NCBI GenBank assembly: GCA_001777455.1
Contig: MFDZ01000014.1
Span: forward strand, 1 to 8,528
From: Candidatus Daviesbacteria bacterium RIFCSPLOWO2_02_FULL_41_8
GTDB lineage: Bacteria > Patescibacteriota > Microgenomatia > Daviesbacterales > UBA10151
Length of the DNA stretch: 8,528 bases
Direction of reading: 5' to 3'
The notes under the pieces were generated by a model. The model was not told the origin of the DNA. It ran no database searches and saw only the letters and a list, made by a program, of their open reading frames with translations. Shown piece by piece: positions 6,422 to 8,528 of the stretch; positions within the stretch are counted from its first letter, which is position 1; each line of letters begins with the position of its first letter. The position numbers were made by a program, and so were the translations under genes.

Positions 6422-7077
6422 CTTCTTTTTATTATTGATAGAATTTGGTTTTGAGGCAGGGGTTGCAGGGAATAATATTGGTCAATAGTATTGGTGTACT
6501 GAAGAGTCGGTACATCACCGGACCGGCCGATCAAAAGGTCTGCATTTTGACCGGCAACGCTTGGAGTCATTTTTAAAACCACCGGGGCCTGATCAGAAGG
6601 AAGCCGGACTTCTATTGCATAGACTTTGTTGCGAAGCGAGAAACTTGTTTCAATCGGAGTTGTCTCTGAAACTACTCTTAACCGGGCGGATTCTTTTAGT
6701 TCTGCTGACAGGATTTGTTGTTCAGGGTTGGTAGGCCGTAGGAAGACAGGAGTGAGGAATTGATAAATTAAAAGACCAAAAATCCAAAGGAAAGAAGTCA
6801 GCAGGGCAATCCTAAAGTCCCTTTTGTGATTTATATAGTTTTCTTTTAGGAGAGAGGGTATTTGAAAAAACCTGATCTTCTTTTTTAGGCGAAGCCGCAA
6901 GCTTTGCTTATTAAGCCTGGCAATTTTTAAATCTAAAAGAGTATATCTTCTGCTGCCACCTTTGGTTCGCGTTGGTGTAACTATGCCTTTATCTTCCCAA
7001 CGCCTTAATGTATCAGAGGAGATTTTAAGAAACTCTGCCGCCTGAGTAATTGTTAATAATTTGGCCTCATTTTGCAT
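6418..7077 (-). CDS. membrane-anchored MerR-type helix-turn-helix protein
   Basis: The 219-residue protein starts with a MerR/excisionase-like winged helix: LLTITQAAEFLKISSDTLRRWEDKGIV at 7-33 is the helix-turn-helix and GGSRRYTLLDL at 40-50 the wing. A basic stretch (RLRLKKKIRF, 61-70) precedes one transmembrane helix at about 89-111. The remaining 105 residues, rich in beta-prone segments, would lie outside the cytoplasm. This resembles a one-component membrane sensor-regulator, with an outer domain sensing a signal and a DNA-binding domain inside. The outer domain is not one I recognise, and the ligand and targets are unknown. The usual MerR dimerisation coiled coil is missing. A dyad lies just upstream and could be its own operator. 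The neighbouring ligase and surface protein suggest a role in envelope gene control, which is inference. No Shine-Dalgarno precedes ATG 7077. Confidence 0.83.
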   Translation of the reverse strand: MQNEAKLLTITQAAEFLKISSDTLRRWEDKGIVTPTRTKGGSRRYTLLDLKIARLNKQSLRLRLKKKIRFFQIPSLLKENYINHKRDFRIALLTSFLWIFGLLIYQFLTPVFLRPTNPEQQILSAELKESARLRVVSETTPIETSFSLRNKVYAIEVRLPSDQAPVVLKMTPSVAGQNADLLIGRSGDVPTLQYTNTIDQYYSLQPLPQNQILSIIKRS

Positions 7078-7104
7078 AAGTTTTAGATAATTTTAAGCAT
7101 ATTA

Positions 7105-7134
7105 AGAATACAGTATTGCATAGGATTTGCAATA
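7105..7134 (-). promoter_or_regulatory. candidate promoter with dyad upstream of the MerR-like gene
   Basis: TATTGCA (7114-7120) and TGCAATA (7128-7134) form a perfect 7-bp inverted repeat around a 7-base centre. On the reverse strand TTGCAA (7132-7127) could be a -35 box, 16 bases from TATTCT (7110-7105). The dyad thus lies over the -35 and spacer, where MerR-type operators commonly sit. The dyad is certain; the promoter assignment is tentative. Confidence 0.4.
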
Positions 7135-7146
7135 GGAAAGATGATC

Positions 7147-7200
7147 GCAGATAAGGAGCAGATTAACGCGGATTTTAGAGCGGATTTTCGCGGATGATGG
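7147..7200 (+). repeat. five tandem GCRGAT-type units
   Basis: GCAGATAAGGA (7147), GCAGATTAAC (7158), GCGGATTTTAGA (7168), GCGGATTTTC (7180) and GCGGATGATGG (7190) run head to tail with period 10-12 bases. They lie 12 bases beyond the 3' end of the four-helix-bundle gene. They are unlike the AT-rich 9-bp clusters elsewhere. The array is too short and irregular for a CRISPR. Confidence 0.75.
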
Positions 7201-7212
7201 AATTTCATAATG

Positions 7213-7887
7213 TTATTTCTTTTTAAATTTCTCCTTAATTCTTTCCTGTTCTATTCTATAACCCTTTTGATTTTCCCTTAATTTTTTCTCCAGGGACTCT
7301 ACAAGGACCCTTAAAAGATAGTCGGTTTTATTGATTAATTCAATGAACATCTCAAAAGTAAGGGTATTGGGACTAAGGGTTTCTAAGGGTTGAAAATAAG
7401 GGTGGCCCGGATCAGTGGGTTCACCCTTCGCTTGCCCCTTAGCTGGTCCCTTAAAAACATTTAGGTCTATTCCGATATCCTTAAGGGAAGATAAGGGTTT
7501 GGAAGGGAGAAAACTATCAACCTTGGCATCCCTGATATCACCCTTAACTTCTTCTAAAGAAGCCTGGGCGTAGCCCAAAAAATTTAGGTACTCAGAAGTT
7601 GTGGGCCTTTTCCAGCCTTCTTCGATATTTCTTTTTTGGGACCTGGCTGCATCGTCCAACTGGGCTTTAAGGCGGCGTTCAAAAGGGTAGTTAAGGGTAA
7701 GATTAAGGGTGAATTTGCGGATAAGGACCCGGAGGAGGGCGGCATTTTGCCAGACAGCCAGATACTGGTAACCCTGTGGGTCTTGCCAGACCCTGGATCT
7801 TTGTAAGGGTTTTTTGGGAGCAGACAACTCTTTAAGGGTTTTTGCAATTTGTTGTTGGATAACTTCAGCTTCTGTAAGGGTTTTCAT
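7213..7887 (-). CDS. four-helix-bundle protein (S23/Avd-like) with repeat-rich insert
   Basis: The 224-residue product has an extra N-terminal helix (about 5-22), then GYQYLAVWQNAALLRVLIRK at 39-58 (helix 1), LKAQLDDAARSQKRNIEEGW at 73-92 (the family signature of helix 2), SEYLNFLGYAQASLEEVKGD at 98-117 (helix 3), and FEMFIELINKTDYLLRVLVE at 178-197 (helix 4), ending in a highly basic tail. Between helices 3 and 4, residues 122-177 form a Pro/Gly/Lys-rich insert; typical members of about 120 residues have only a short turn there. The heptamer TAAGGGT occurs at least twelve times across the gene in both orientations. ATG 7887-7885 overlaps the TGA of the upstream surface-protein gene (ATGA), so translation is probably coupled. 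Biochemical function is unknown; Avd-like and S23-like relatives bind nucleic acid. Confidence 0.78.
   Translation of the reverse strand: MKTLTEAEVIQQQIAKTLKELSAPKKPLQRSRVWQDPQGYQYLAVWQNAALLRVLIRKFTLNLTLNYPFERRLKAQLDDAARSQKRNIEEGWKRPTTSEYLNFLGYAQASLEEVKGDIRDAKVDSFLPSKPLSSLKDIGIDLNVFKGPAKGQAKGEPTDPGHPYFQPLETLSPNTLTFEMFIELINKTDYLLRVLVESLEKKLRENQKGYRIEQERIKEKFKKK
7307..7881 (+). repeat. dispersed TAAGGGT heptamers across the four-helix-bundle gene
   Basis: TAAGGGT is found on the + strand at 7359, 7374, 7384, 7397, 7492, 7692, 7704, 7804, 7833 and 7875, and as ACCCTTA at 7307 and 7540, with several one-mismatch copies between. Spacing is irregular (10, 12, 13, 15 bases and longer). Copies fall in different reading frames, giving TL, PL or PY in the protein, so the repetition is at DNA level. 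Confidence 0.8.
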
Positions 7888-8528
7888 TTCACCTGTATTC
7901 CGTTCATTCGGACACCGTTAAATCTGACAAAGTGGATGGGGATAGCGGCATACCTAATTCTGGTGGGAGATGCGGCATTTTCTGTCCAGATGGCATAAAT
8001 ACCGGCCGTGGTAGCAGCCACATTTGCCCAGTTAATCTGGGGTATAGCTGCCATCTGGACTCCAACTGGCGCAGTAGTGTAAGTAGTTGTTACCCTGGCT
8101 CTAACATAATAATAAGCAGTTGCCTCGCTATTTATTTGTGTTGTTGCCCAATCAGAGTGAGGGTTAAAGGTAATATATCCATCGCCGGTAATAAAATTAT
8201 TATTAGAAACAGCAAAATAGGTGGTTAACGGCATCCAAGTACTGCCGTTGTAGTATTCCCAAACCACCAGTCCCCCTATCCCTAAAGTGGAAAGATCAAA
8301 AGAGATGGCATCAAACTTGGCAGTTTTTCCAAAATAGATAATATCAGCTGCTGCTGAGGGCATAGTTACATCAGCAGAGGTAGTATTTCCCGCGGCAGTG
8401 GTGACATCAGAATATGAAGATGAAATATAGGTCCAGACTTTGTCAAAAATGCCGTGATAAGGGATAACAGCCGTGGCAGTTGAGTCAAAAGTGGTAGTAT
8501 TGCTGCTACTGTTGTACACGCCTTTTTT
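7884..8528 (-). CDS. C-terminal part of a large secreted or surface beta-sandwich protein (5' end outside window)
   Basis: The frame is open to the right edge (it begins Lys-Lys-Gly before a GTG at 8519), so the visible 214 residues are the end of a longer protein. It is rich in Ser, Thr, Ala, Tyr and Asn, with almost no Lys and no Cys, which suits an exported beta-rich protein. Fragment residues 86-155 contain VVWEYYNGSTWMPL, then a GDGYITFNPHSDWATTQIN segment and YYYVRARVTTTYTTAP. I recall this W-Y-NG-W ... W ... VR-RVT...TTAP pattern from jelly-roll-like modules in phage tail and bacterial surface proteins, but I cannot name a family. No sorting signal or membrane helix closes the protein. 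Its stop codon overlaps the start of the four-helix-bundle gene. Confidence 0.65.
   Translation of the reverse strand, partial: KKGVYNSSSNTTTFDSTATAVIPYHGIFDKVWTYISSSYSDVTTAAGNTTSADVTMPSAAADIIYFGKTAKFDAISFDLSTLGIGGLVVWEYYNGSTWMPLTTYFAVSNNNFITGDGYITFNPHSDWATTQINSEATAYYYVRARVTTTYTTAPVGVQMAAIPQINWANVAATTAGIYAIWTENAASPTRIRYAAIPIHFVRFNGVRMNGIQVK

Noticed and set aside
7147..7200. CRISPR array
   Set aside because: Units are 10-12 bases, adjacent and degenerate, with no spacers and no cas genes.
7307..7881. Telomere-like TAAGGGT/TTTAGGG repeats
   Set aside because: Copies are dispersed or in very short arrays inside genes, in both orientations, so the resemblance to telomeric repeats is superficial.
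7932..8228. 98-codon + strand frame within the surface-protein gene
   Set aside because: It is Cys/Ser/Gly-rich and antisense to a longer coherent frame that continues off the window.
6418..8528. A complete diversity-generating retroelement
   Set aside because: There is no reverse transcriptase, and I see no template/variable repeat pair between the surface gene's 3' end and the downstream intergenic DNA.
1..8528. Use of UGA as a glycine codon (genetic code 25)
   Set aside because: Several genes end in TGA at sensible C-termini, and the major frames contain no internal TGA.

Overview
The window looks like part of a small, AT-leaning bacterial genome, most plausibly a Candidate Phyla Radiation (Patescibacteria) organism of the Microgenomates type. 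That placement is inferred from the gene set: a Rho with a disordered N-terminus, an LPXTG-type surface protein, a LysM-M23 hydrolase with a basic N-terminal extension, a Wzy_C ligase fused to TPRs, a membrane-anchored MerR-like protein and two four-helix-bundle (S23/IVS-type) genes. Shine-Dalgarno sequences are weak or absent, and neither tRNA gene encodes CCA. TGA is used as a stop, so the UGA=Gly code of some CPR lineages does not apply.

Left half, + strand (1-3158): the C-terminus of a Pro/Thr-rich protein ending in LPKTG plus a membrane segment, then rho, then a two-LysM M23 peptidase. They are arranged as a possible operon, with a candidate promoter for rho lying over the stop codon of the first gene.

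Middle, - strand (3195-7077): a membrane-anchored MerR-like protein, an O-antigen-ligase/TPR membrane protein, a four-helix-bundle-suffix protein whose start overlaps the ligase stop (ATGA), and two adjacent tRNA-Ala genes (GGC and CGC anticodons, both with the G3:U70 pair). This block converges with the M23 gene. Right end, - strand (7213-8528): the C-terminus of a large Ser/Thr/Ala-rich surface protein, followed by a second four-helix-bundle gene that also starts inside its neighbour's stop codon (ATGA).

The most unusual signal is a set of short-repeat clusters that ignore gene boundaries. Units of 9 bp (TTTAGGGNN, AATTAGGTN, TTAAGTTAC) form tandem or opposed arrays in the rho leader, between the M23 gene and the tRNAs, and in frame as tripeptides inside the ligase and the first four-helix-bundle protein. 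The second four-helix-bundle gene is scattered with TAAGGGT in both orientations and several reading frames, and is followed by five GCRGAT-type units. In both four-helix-bundle proteins the anomalous sequence is densest at the same place, the loop between predicted helices 3 and 4. This points to a DNA-level repeat-generating or repeat-spreading process linked to these genes.
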